Assembly (NCBI GenBank): GCA_016840085.1
Contig: JAEOTA010000045.1
Location: 1-36,272 of the forward strand
DNA from: Promethearchaeota archaeon
Lineage (GTDB): Archaea > Asgardarchaeota > Lokiarchaeia > Sigyniarchaeales > SOKP01
DNA length: 36,272 nt
Direction of reading: 5' to 3'
Below are positions 1 to 7,781 of the stretch, one piece after another (position 1 is the first letter of the stretch; each line of letters opens with the position of its first letter). The translations under genes and the position numbers were made by a program. The notes below the pieces were generated by a model that saw only the letters and a list, made by a program, of their open reading frames with translations, made no database searches and was not told where the DNA came from.

Positions 1-66
1 AAAACCAAAAATTTAATTATTTAGCTCTTTTTAAGAATTAATATAGAACCGGCATGTGATTCAAAT

Positions 67-1647
67 ATGGTTGATAAAATTATTCCTTTCTTAATTAATA
101 TCTCCGAAGTCATTTCTGCTCGTTCCAGAGCTACTTTACTGGATGAAATGGCGATGGCATTAATCGAATGTATAAACATTTATGGAAAAACTCTAAATAA
201 ACTAGGAAAAATAAATAGAATTTCTATTTGTTTCTGGCCAGTAAAGTTAGTACCTTTAAATGAAACTAGAGCATGCGTCTGCAGTTACTTACTAAATAAA
301 CAAGAGAAATTTAATTTTGGTAAATTTTCTCAAATGCCACCACCTCCCCAAAATGTAATAAAGGGTGCGGATCCAGTATCATTTCTAAGTGCTTTACAGT
401 CATATAATAGCAGTTATTTAAAAAAAAGTAAATTTTTTAAAAGAGGTACAGTAATACAGGAAGCATTATTTAGTGCTGGTGAAGTCGAATATTTTAAGAA
501 CTTTTTCCTAAACCAATATGGTATCGGTTCTTTTGGAGAACCCTACTTTACTTTAGAGGGAGGGCCCATTCCAAAGAGTATTAATCAAGCAAAAATTGTA
601 CCAGAAATTTTAGAATACATTTCTCAAAAAGATGTTAGAATGCTTGATGACTATGGTACGAGTATTACAAAACTATGCGATGTATGGATTCAAAGAGGAG
701 GCCAAGATGCTGATAAGATACGGGGTAAAAAAGTGGATACTAGTGAAGAAGAAAAGCAATTGGCCTTACTTAATAAGGAATTAGAGGCGGAAAAAGCAAG
801 AAAAATAGAAACTTCCCCAGAAGAATTAGTAAAATCTGGTAAGTATAAAATTAATGATAAATCAAGTGATTTTTATAACAATAATAATGCAATTAAAACC
901 AGTATTGATCGTATTAGAAATGCTATAAATAAAAATGATCTATTTGAAGTAGAAGAATCGGTTAAGGATTTAGATATCAAATATCAAGATTTAGGTAATT
1001 CAATAAGTAGATATAAAAGTGAACTTGCTCAATTAAGAAAAAATGTCCAGAAAGAAATAAGCGATTTAGAAAAAACTAAGCAACAAAAGATTAGAGAGTT
1101 AGAAAAAAAAATATCAGAAGTAAAAAGTAAAATTGACTCGAAGCATAGTGAATTAAGCAGTGATTTAACCAGTGCTGAAGATACTGTAGCTAAAATAAAA
1201 GTAGAAAAACAATCTTGCTTAGATAATCTCGAGAAGGTAAAAGATAGCGAGATGACAGGAGTTCAAGATTTTTTTAAGAATTATTCTATAGAAATTAAAA
1301 CTCAAAATGTAGTTGTTGGTGTTCCAATGTTCATTTTTTACTTTATAGACCCAAATACACGTAGAACAACAGAGAGGGCTCCTGTATTACCTATGCTTAT
1401 CGAAAAAGGTAAAATTCATAGAACCAAAGTTACAGATGCTTTTAGAACTAAATTGAGAGATTTAATGAACAAAGATAATGCTATGATAAACCTTGTTGAA
1501 AAAGGTGGAGAAACTGGTAATCTTATGGATATAAAAAATCTTGATACTCAACTTGATGAAGCTATTAATGATTTACGAATAAGGAAGGTACTAGGTAAAA
1601 AAGAAGCTGAGAGAACTAAAGACGTCATTAATAATTTAGTATGGTAG
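67..1647 (+). CDS. Coiled-coil protein of unknown function (526 aa)
   Basis: I do not recognise this family. The N-terminal 200 or so residues look globular, with a Pro-rich turn near residue 90 (MPPPPQN). Residues 225-410 are strongly charged and heptad-like (runs of E, K, L, I), so a long coiled coil is likely. The C-terminal 110 residues look globular again (VVVGVPMFIFYFIDP near residue 420). There is no signal peptide or clear transmembrane helix, so it is probably cytosolic. The shape (globular, coiled coil, globular) recalls structural or scaffolding proteins, but no catalytic motif is visible. It has an ATG start and ends in a T-run. It stands alone, and its link to the downstream genes is unclear. 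Confidence 0.75.
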   Translation: MVDKIIPFLINISEVISARSRATLLDEMAMALIECINIYGKTLNKLGKINRISICFWPVKLVPLNETRACVCSYLLNKQEKFNFGKFSQMPPPPQNVIKGADPVSFLSALQSYNSSYLKKSKFFKRGTVIQEALFSAGEVEYFKNFFLNQYGIGSFGEPYFTLEGGPIPKSINQAKIVPEILEYISQKDVRMLDDYGTSITKLCDVWIQRGGQDADKIRGKKVDTSEEEKQLALLNKELEAEKARKIETSPEELVKSGKYKINDKSSDFYNNNNAIKTSIDRIRNAINKNDLFEVEESVKDLDIKYQDLGNSISRYKSELAQLRKNVQKEISDLEKTKQQKIRELEKKISEVKSKIDSKHSELSSDLTSAEDTVAKIKVEKQSCLDNLEKVKDSEMTGVQDFFKNYSIEIKTQNVVVGVPMFIFYFIDPNTRRTTERAPVLPMLIEKGKIHRTKVTDAFRTKLRDLMNKDNAMINLVEKGGETGNLMDIKNLDTQLDEAINDLRIRKVLGKKEAERTKDVINNLVW

Positions 1648-1656
1648 TTTTTTTTT
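1648..1656 (+). terminator. Oligo-T terminator after the coiled-coil gene
   Basis: Nine T residues follow the stop codon directly, with further T-rich sequence to 1684. Archaeal RNA polymerase commonly terminates at such T-tracts without a hairpin. This is seen in the sequence; the function is inferred. Confidence 0.45.
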
Positions 1657-1695
1657 AATCTTATTTTTATTATCATTTTTTTTATTGTGATTTTA

Positions 1696-1899
1696 CTAAT
1701 CTCCAAAATATTCCATTGTAATCCCGCAACATTCAGGAATAGGTTGATACCCACAAGTTTCTGTATTACAACAACATAGTAAGTATCCTTCTTTCACAAT
1801 CATAGATTTATCGCAGCATGTAGGAACTTCATGCTCACTTCCACAAACTTTACAAACTAATTTTGGAATTTTTCCATCACCTTTTCTTGAAATTACCAA
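1696..1899 (-). CDS. Small Cys-rich zinc-ribbon protein
   Basis: A protein of at most 67 aa with about twelve cysteines: a CKVCG pair, PTCC, a CCC run, ETCGY and ECCG. This arrangement fits one or two zinc ribbons or another metal site. It is cytosolic, and no enzymatic motif is visible. The longest frame begins at a TTG at 1899. However, the GGTGAT signal used elsewhere in this window lies inside it (1881-1876), and the codon correctly spaced after it is ATT at 1869-1867, so translation may really begin there and give a 57-residue protein starting at PKLVCKVCG. The gene is divergent from the lysine cluster. Role unknown; a redox or transcription-associated rubredoxin-like function is possible but not shown. 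Confidence 0.6.
   Translation of the reverse strand: MVISRKGDGKIPKLVCKVCGSEHEVPTCCDKSMIVKEGYLLCCCNTETCGYQPIPECCGITMEYFGD
1876..1881 (-). promoter_or_regulatory. GGTGAT ribosome-binding site inside the longest zinc-ribbon frame
   Basis: The minus strand reads GGTGAT, then six bases, then ATT in frame with the zinc-ribbon ORF. The same signal precedes kdd (ATG 4251), tldD (ATG 12966) and the gene at 34625. It argues for an internal start at 1869 rather than the TTG at 1899. Confidence 0.4.
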
Positions 1900-1952
1900 A
1901 TTAAGAATAAAAAAGACGATACTAAAATACTTCTTTTATTTATTATAAAACA

Positions 1953-1967
1953 GAGGTATTATACCCC
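1953..1967. promoter_or_regulatory. Short dyad between zinc-ribbon gene and lysine cluster
   Basis: GGTAT and ATACC flank a central T, with one further complementary outer pair (G/C). It lies in the divergent intergenic region, about 135 nt upstream of the first lysine gene. It could be an operator, but dyads this short arise by chance in AT-rich DNA. Confidence 0.2.
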
Positions 1968-2102
1968 TTATGAAATTAAATTAATATCATCTAAACTTTT
2001 ATGAGATATTAGATTCCCGATTTTAAGAAAAAATTCATTTAAAATATTTCAATTATTATATTTCTTACTTACGTGTTTTAAAGAAAAAAATGGAGAATTT
2101 TT

Positions 2103-3356
2103 ATGGTTAATAGACTAAATTTAAAAAAGACATTTGAATTGTATGAAGAAGCGCTGAGCTTAATTCCAGGGGCAATATTAGGTATTCGTAGACCTTATAA
2201 TTTTGTTGAGGGAGAATATCCTATATTTTTTGAAACCGCAAAAGGAGGAAAAGTGATTGACGTCGATGGAAATGAGTATATTGATATGCTCTGCGCATAT
2301 GGCCCTATAATTATCGGCCATCAAGAGGAAGAGATTGATAGAGCTGTTATAGAACAAATAAAAAATAAAGGTTTTTGTATGTCATTAACCCAACCAATAC
2401 AAAACCGATTAGCTAAAGTACTTAGAAATCTAATACCTTGCTGTGAAAAAATGGTATTAATGAAAATGGGCACTGATGCAACAACAGCAGCAATAAGAGT
2501 TGCACGAGCATATACGAAAAAGGAAAAAATTTTTAGCTGTGGATATCATGGTTGGTATGATGCCTTCAGTGAGGTCCATGGAATTGAGGCGGGAATACCT
2601 AAGAAGCTATTTGAAGATTTTTATGAATTTGAATTTAATCACTTAGAAGAAATCGAACAATTATTTAAAAATCATAAAGATAAAGTTGCAGCTATTATTG
2701 TGAATCCGATACATACACCAGGGGGTCGAGAAGTTGAGATACCCAAATTAGGTTTCTTGGAAGGAATACGTGAATTAGCAACTGACAATAATGCTTTATT
2801 AATTTATGATGAAATAAGAACAGGCTTTAGGGTAGACATGGGAGGAGCACAAAAAATGTATGGCGTCATTCCTGATCTTGCTGCATTTGGAAAAGCCATG
2901 GGAAATGGCTATCCAATAAGCACACTTGTAGGAAAAGCAGAATATATGGATGTCTTAGTAGAAAAAGTATTTTTAAGCTCAACTTTTTTCCCTAATAGCC
3001 TTGCTCAAATCGCATCCCTCAAAACAATTGAAATATTACAACGTGATAATGTGTTAAAAAACATTAGTGAGAAGGGTAACTATTTTGCTAAGCGAGTGAA
3101 AGAAAGTATTCAAGATTTTAATATTCCATGTATATATTCAGGACAACCATGGATGCCCTATATCACTTTTACTGCCGATCCTAATTTTCTATATAGAAAA
3201 TTGAGAGAAGAGTTTTATCGACAACTTATCAGACGTAAAGTTTTCTTACAACCATTTCATCATGGTTATATCTGTTATCGGCATACATATGAGGATTTAG
3301 ATTATGCCGCAGATATGATAGCAGAATCATTCGCAGAGATTAAAAAAATGTTATAA
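2103..3356 (+). CDS. kat: Class III aminotransferase, probable 3-aminobutyryl-CoA aminotransferase
   Basis: A 417-residue fold-type I, class III PLP aminotransferase of the glutamate-1-semialdehyde-aminomutase-like branch. Visible features are the phosphate-binding GTDATTAAIR (residues 123-132), YHGW (148-151), the cofactor-anchoring Asp in YDE (236) and the Schiff-base lysine in FGKAMGNG (K264). It opens a complete lysine-fermentation cluster, 37 nt before kce. In Candidatus Cloacamonas acidaminovorans an acyl-CoA beta-transaminase (Kat) takes the amino group from 3-aminobutyryl-CoA, the Kce product, to give acetoacetyl-CoA and glutamate. Position and family fit that role here, especially as no Kal ammonia-lyase is nearby. 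The Kat assignment is inferred from context; the aminotransferase assignment is firm. A GGAG-like signal precedes the ATG. HemL function is unlikely in this setting. Confidence 0.8.
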   Translation: MVNRLNLKKTFELYEEALSLIPGAILGIRRPYNFVEGEYPIFFETAKGGKVIDVDGNEYIDMLCAYGPIIIGHQEEEIDRAVIEQIKNKGFCMSLTQPIQNRLAKVLRNLIPCCEKMVLMKMGTDATTAAIRVARAYTKKEKIFSCGYHGWYDAFSEVHGIEAGIPKKLFEDFYEFEFNHLEEIEQLFKNHKDKVAAIIVNPIHTPGGREVEIPKLGFLEGIRELATDNNALLIYDEIRTGFRVDMGGAQKMYGVIPDLAAFGKAMGNGYPISTLVGKAEYMDVLVEKVFLSSTFFPNSLAQIASLKTIEILQRDNVLKNISEKGNYFAKRVKESIQDFNIPCIYSGQPWMPYITFTADPNFLYRKLREEFYRQLIRRKVFLQPFHHGYICYRHTYEDLDYAADMIAESFAEIKKML

Positions 3357-3393
3357 AATCATTATTTAAAATAAATTAATTGATGAAAAATTT

Positions 3394-4215
3394 ATGGAAA
3401 AACTTATAATTACAGCAGCAATTTGTGGAGCAGAAGTAATTAAAGAACAAAATCCAAATGTCCCTTACACTGCCAAGGAAATCGGGAATGAGGCTGAAGC
3501 ATCCTTTCTTGCTGGTGCTAGTATTATCCATTTACATGTACGAGAGAATGATGGAACTCCAACTCAAAGTAAGAAAAGATTTAGAGTATGTATCGAAGAA
3601 ATTAAAAGAAGATGCCCAGATGTGATTGTTATGCCTTCAACAGGCGGAGCGATCGGTATGAGTAATGAAGAACGACTTCAACCAATATATTTAGAACCTC
3701 CTCCGGAAGTAGCTAGCTTAGATTGCGGGACTTTGAATTTTGGGGGCGATGAAATATTTGTTAATACAGAAACTACAATAAAATTCTTTGCTGAGGAGAT
3801 GTATAAAAGAGAAATTAAACCAGAATTGGAGTGTTTTGATAAAGGAATGGTAGATATGGCATTAAGATTACGTAAGAAAGGATTTATTAAGGATCCAATG
3901 CACTTTAACTTAGTTTTAGGAGTAAACGGAGGAATTACTGCTTCAACAAGAGATTTAAATTTTTTAGTGGAAACTCTACCTTTAAATTCTACATACACAG
4001 TCACGGGGATTGGCAAACATGAATTTCCTATGGCTACATTGGCAATAGTTATGGGAGGTCATGTTAGAGTAGGACTTGAAGATAACCTTTATATCTCTAA
4101 AGGAAAATTGGCTGAATCTAATGCCCAATTAGTAGAGAAAGTAGTAAGAATCGCGAATGAGCTTGGTAGAGATATTGCATCTCCTTATGATACAAGAAAA
4201 ATTTTAGGATTATAA
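3394..4215 (+). CDS. kce: 3-keto-5-aminohexanoate cleavage enzyme
   Basis: A DUF849/BKACE-family TIM-barrel protein of 273 aa, normal family length. It condenses 5-amino-3-oxohexanoate with acetyl-CoA and releases acetoacetate and 3-aminobutyryl-CoA. The zinc ligands known from the Cloacamonas enzyme (His46, His48, Glu230) are seen as H46 and H48 in IIHLHVR and E229 in VGLED. The substrate and catalytic residues E14 (CGAE), S82 (MPSTGG), R225 and D230 are also present. The gene sits between kat and kdd with short gaps (37 and 35 nt), consistent with one transcript. Other BKACE enzymes act on different beta-keto acids, but the neighbours leave little doubt. Confidence 0.93.
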   Translation: MEKLIITAAICGAEVIKEQNPNVPYTAKEIGNEAEASFLAGASIIHLHVRENDGTPTQSKKRFRVCIEEIKRRCPDVIVMPSTGGAIGMSNEERLQPIYLEPPPEVASLDCGTLNFGGDEIFVNTETTIKFFAEEMYKREIKPELECFDKGMVDMALRLRKKGFIKDPMHFNLVLGVNGGITASTRDLNFLVETLPLNSTYTVTGIGKHEFPMATLAIVMGGHVRVGLEDNLYISKGKLAESNAQLVEKVVRIANELGRDIASPYDTRKILGL

Positions 4216-4250
4216 GAATTCAATTAGGATTAGTAGTTGGTGATTAAACA

Positions 4251-5288
4251 ATGAAAAAGGGAAATAAATATGGGACACATAGAGTAATTGAACCAATTGG
4301 TGCTTTACCACAATCAGCAAATAAAATATCAAATGATATGGAACTATACGATAATGAAATTCTAATCGATGTTGATTACTTAAATATAGACTCTGCTAGT
4401 TTTACACAATTAAAACAAGTAACAAAAGGCGATATTGAGAAAATTAAAGAATTAATAATTGCAATTGTCGATGAAAAAGGAAAAATGCAAAATCCAGTTA
4501 CAGGTTCAGGAGGGATGTTAATTGGCAAAATTGAAGCAATTGGAGATGTTCTAAAAGATAAAATTGATTTGAAAGTTGGAGAAAAAATTGCTACATTAGT
4601 TTCTCTTTCTCTAACACCTCTTAGAATAGATAAAATCATTAAAATTTATCCAGAAATTGACCGTGTTGAAATTAAAGGTAAAGCAATATTATTTGAAAGT
4701 GGGATTTATGCTAAACTTCCTAAAAATATGGAAGATACTTTAGCTTTAGCAGCTCTTGATGTTGCTGGCGCTCCAGCTCAAGTAAAGAACCTTGTAAAAG
4801 AAGATAATACAATATTAATCCTTGGTGCTACTGGAAAATCAGGGCTAATGTGTTCCTATATGGCTAAAAAGATGGTTGGAAAAACAGGAAAAATTATTGG
4901 TCAAGCTAGAAATGAAAAAAGAGCCAAATTCCTCGAAATTACAGAATTTTGTGACGAAATAATTATAGCTGATGTTTTAAAGCCGGTAAATGTGTTAGAA
5001 GAAACATTAAAAGTAAATAATGGACAAGAGGTAGATATTTCGATAAACTGCTTAAGTATTCCTAATACTGAAATGTCAAGTATTTTACCAGTAAGAGATG
5101 GAGGAATTGTTTATTTCTTTTCTATGGCTACAAGCTTTACAAAAGCAGCATTAGGTGCTGAAGGAGTAGGTAAAGATGTGACAATGATAATTGGAAATGG
5201 GTATACAGTAAATCATGTAAAAACTACCCTAGATCTTTTAAATGAATCCGAGATACTAAAAAAAATATTTGAAGAGAAATATAGGTAA
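4251..5288 (+). CDS. kdd: L-erythro-3,5-diaminohexanoate dehydrogenase
   Basis: A 345-residue protein of the Kdd family, which is related to zinc-free medium-chain alcohol dehydrogenases. It oxidatively deaminates 3,5-diaminohexanoate to 5-amino-3-oxohexanoate with NAD(P). Family signatures are the N-terminal KYGTHRVIEPIGALPQSA region and the nucleotide-binding ILGATGKSGLM loop near residue 190. It starts at the ATG at 4251, preceded by a clean GGTGAT at 4239-4244. It lies 35 nt after kce and 96 nt before kamA, in an order typical of bacterial lysine-fermentation loci. It supplies the one reductant-producing step visible in the pathway. Confidence 0.93.
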   Translation: MKKGNKYGTHRVIEPIGALPQSANKISNDMELYDNEILIDVDYLNIDSASFTQLKQVTKGDIEKIKELIIAIVDEKGKMQNPVTGSGGMLIGKIEAIGDVLKDKIDLKVGEKIATLVSLSLTPLRIDKIIKIYPEIDRVEIKGKAILFESGIYAKLPKNMEDTLALAALDVAGAPAQVKNLVKEDNTILILGATGKSGLMCSYMAKKMVGKTGKIIGQARNEKRAKFLEITEFCDEIIIADVLKPVNVLEETLKVNNGQEVDISINCLSIPNTEMSSILPVRDGGIVYFFSMATSFTKAALGAEGVGKDVTMIIGNGYTVNHVKTTLDLLNESEILKKIFEEKYR

Positions 5289-5384
5289 TTTTAATCGAAT
5301 TCTATAATAAGTTTCGAAAGATATTTGAACAAAAATATGTTTAATTAATTGTTAAGTTGAAGTAAAAAAATATTAAGAAAAATT

Positions 5385-6623
5385 ATGAAAGTAAATAGAC
5401 GTAAAGATTTATTTGGTCATATAAGTGATGATGATTGGAATGACTGGCGTTGGCAAGTTAAAAATAGGATAACAACATTAGAAGAACTTAAAAAGTACCT
5501 CAAATTAACCAAGGAAGAAGATGATCCTAGAATCCTACAAGAGTATAGAATGGCAATTACACCTTATTATCTATCATTAATCGATCCTAATGATCCTTAT
5601 GATCCAATAAGAAAACAAGCAATTCCAACAATTCAAGAGTTGGAACGATATCTCGGTGATCTCGAAGATCCCCTTAGTGAAGATATCGATTCTCCTGTTG
5701 AAGGATTAACCCACCGTTATCCTGATAGGGTATTATTCTTAGTTACCGAAAATTGTTCCATGTATTGTAGGCATTGTACAAGAAGAAGATTTGCTGGTCA
5801 TCATGATATGGCTCCACCCCAATCTCAAATAGATGCTTGTATAGAGTATATCAAAAATACTCCTACTGTTAGAGATGTGCTTTTATCTGGGGGAGATGCT
5901 TTAATAAGATCTGATAAAAACATAGAAGATATTTTAAAGAAATTAAAAGAAATTCCTCATGTTGAAATAATACGTATAGGATCTAGAGCACCAGTTACAA
6001 ATCCTTTCCGTATTACTCCAGAATTATGTGAAATGTTAAAAAAATATCATCCTATTTGGTTTAATACACATTTTAATCATCCTAATGAAATCACAAAAGA
6101 TTCTACAAGAGCGTGTGAAATGCTAGCAGATGCTGGAATGCCTCTTGGAAATCAATCTGTTTTATTGAGAGGTATTAATGATTGTATTCATGTTATGAAA
6201 AAATTAGTACAAGAATTAGTAAAAATAAGAGTTAGACCATATTATATTTACCAATGTGATCTTTCTATAGGATTAGGACACTTTAGAACTAGTGTCGCCC
6301 AAGGTATTGAAATAATTGAAGGTCTGAGAGGACATACATCAGGATTATGTGTACCCACATTCGTAGTAGATGCTCCTGGAGGGGGTGGAAAAATTCCTGT
6401 AATGCCAGATTACACAATTTCTCAAGGACATAAACGTGTAGTGCTACGGAATTTTGAAGGTGTTATTACAACTTATGAGGAACCAGAAGATTATATTCCT
6501 AATTGTCATTGTGAAGATTGTGAAAAACAAATTGGTGTTAGTGCATTATTGAGCGGTGAAAAAGTTACTATTGAACCCGCAGATCTAAAAAGAAAACTAA
6601 GAAGGAAAAAACTCACTAAATAA
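5385..6623 (+). CDS. kamA: L-lysine 2,3-aminomutase (radical SAM)
   Basis: A 412-residue radical SAM, PLP-dependent enzyme converting L-lysine to L-beta-lysine, the first pathway step. The [4Fe-4S] motif is C124-x3-C128-x2-C131. Residues of the Clostridium subterminale enzyme are matched with a constant offset of one: D292 and D329 (substrate ammonium binding), K336 in GGGGKIPV (PLP lysine), and C267, C374, C376 and C379 (the zinc-site cysteines). This separates it from EpmB-type homologues, which are shorter and lack the C-terminal zinc region, and from glutamate 2,3-aminomutases, which differ at the acidic pair. In some archaea a related enzyme makes beta-lysine for the osmolyte N-epsilon-acetyl-beta-lysine, but the flanking kdd and kamDE genes point to catabolism. 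Confidence 0.95.
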   Translation: MKVNRRKDLFGHISDDDWNDWRWQVKNRITTLEELKKYLKLTKEEDDPRILQEYRMAITPYYLSLIDPNDPYDPIRKQAIPTIQELERYLGDLEDPLSEDIDSPVEGLTHRYPDRVLFLVTENCSMYCRHCTRRRFAGHHDMAPPQSQIDACIEYIKNTPTVRDVLLSGGDALIRSDKNIEDILKKLKEIPHVEIIRIGSRAPVTNPFRITPELCEMLKKYHPIWFNTHFNHPNEITKDSTRACEMLADAGMPLGNQSVLLRGINDCIHVMKKLVQELVKIRVRPYYIYQCDLSIGLGHFRTSVAQGIEIIEGLRGHTSGLCVPTFVVDAPGGGGKIPVMPDYTISQGHKRVVLRNFEGVITTYEEPEDYIPNCHCEDCEKQIGVSALLSGEKVTIEPADLKRKLRRKKLTK

Positions 6624-6691
6624 TTCTAAAGTTTAAACAATTTAGTTTTATTTTTGTTATCATCATAAAAACTAATAGTTTTGGCGAGAAA

Positions 6692-7726
6692 ATGGACTTT
6701 ATGACTACTTTTCTTAATAATATTACGAAATTCTCCATTATTTCAATTATAGGGCTCGCTAAAAATGTTAGTAAGACGACCACATTAAATTATCTTATTT
6801 CAAATCTGGCAGAAAAATATAAGCTTGGTCTTACTTCCATCGGAAGGGATGGAGAAAAATATGATGTTATAACTCAATTACCTAAACCTCGAATTTTTAT
6901 TAAAAAAGGTACTTATATAGCAACAGCAAGACAGTGTTTTGAAGAAAGTCAAATAAATTTCGAAATAATTAAACCTACAAAATTTAATACTCCATTAGGA
7001 GAAATATTAATTTTAAAGGCTTTAACAGGAGGATTTATTGAATTAGCTGGTCCTTCCATAAATAACTATTTACATCACATATGTTTAGAATTAAAAGATT
7101 TAGGGTGTGATCTAATTCTAATTGATGGAGCATTTGATAGAAGATCATATGCGACACCTTTAATCTCAGATGCTACTATACTCTCAACCGGAGCATCTGT
7201 TTCAGAAAATATGAAAGATGTCATAGATATAACAACACATATTATTGAATTATTAAGTTTAGTGAATGAGAAAAATCAGGAAATAGTAGATCTAGTCAAT
7301 GATGTATTAAAAAAAACTAAAATTGGTATTATTGATATTGAAAATTCTGTTAAATTAATAGATGTATTAACATCCTTAGATTCTGCAAAAGATATTGCTG
7401 ATAATTTAGAAAAAAATTCAAAATATGTCGTTATAAAAGGAGCTATCACCGATAAATTATTAGAAGACTTAATGCAAATTACTGAAAAGTATAAAGGAGT
7501 TACTTTTTTGGTAGAAAATGCTACAAAATTGTTTCTCAGTAAAAATATAATGAAAAAATTCCAAAAAAAGGGAGGTATTTTGAAAGTATTAACCCCTATA
7601 AATATAATTGCAGTAACAATAAATCCTACCTCTCCAGATGGATATGAATTTAATAAAGATAAGTTTTTAAAACAATTAAAGGAAAATCTAAATATTCCAG
7701 TTTATAATCTCGTAGAGGATAATTAA
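6692..7726 (+). CDS. kamB: KamB-like lysine 5,6-aminomutase reactivase subunit
   Basis: A 344-residue protein lying between kamA and kamD, where bacterial lysine clusters carry kamB. The N-terminus has a beta strand followed by a degenerate P-loop, GLAKNVSKTTT (residues 21-31), in which Ser replaces the usual Gly before Lys-Thr. A second motif, LILIDGAFDRRS near residue 150, resembles a Walker B or switch region. In bacteria KamB and the MutS-like ATPase KamC are annotated as the reactivating factor that exchanges damaged adenosylcobalamin on the 5,6-aminomutase. Position and motif support KamB; function is inferred. No kamC lies beside it. An unrelated P-loop protein of the cluster remains possible. 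Confidence 0.6.
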   Translation: MDFMTTFLNNITKFSIISIIGLAKNVSKTTTLNYLISNLAEKYKLGLTSIGRDGEKYDVITQLPKPRIFIKKGTYIATARQCFEESQINFEIIKPTKFNTPLGEILILKALTGGFIELAGPSINNYLHHICLELKDLGCDLILIDGAFDRRSYATPLISDATILSTGASVSENMKDVIDITTHIIELLSLVNEKNQEIVDLVNDVLKKTKIGIIDIENSVKLIDVLTSLDSAKDIADNLEKNSKYVVIKGAITDKLLEDLMQITEKYKGVTFLVENATKLFLSKNIMKKFQKKGGILKVLTPINIIAVTINPTSPDGYEFNKDKFLKQLKENLNIPVYNLVEDN

Positions 7727-7781
7727 ATTTTTTAAAAAAATCAAAAATTCATTGGTTAAAATGAATGATAAAGAGAAAAAT

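Noticed and set aside
1548..1754. Minus-strand frame spanning the end of the coiled-coil gene and the zinc-ribbon gene
   Set aside because: It overlaps two better-supported genes and is low-complexity.
1900..2102. Lysine or cobalamin riboswitch upstream of the lysine cluster
   Set aside because: No paired-helix architecture or conserved B12-box-like sequence is visible; only a short dyad is present.
2103..3356. Glutamate-1-semialdehyde aminomutase (HemL) for haem synthesis
   Set aside because: Although the family branch is similar, no tetrapyrrole gene is nearby and the gene leads a lysine-fermentation cluster.
3678..4016. Open minus-strand frame inside kce
   Set aside because: It is antisense to a gene with all expected active-site residues, and its translation resembles no protein; a shadow frame.
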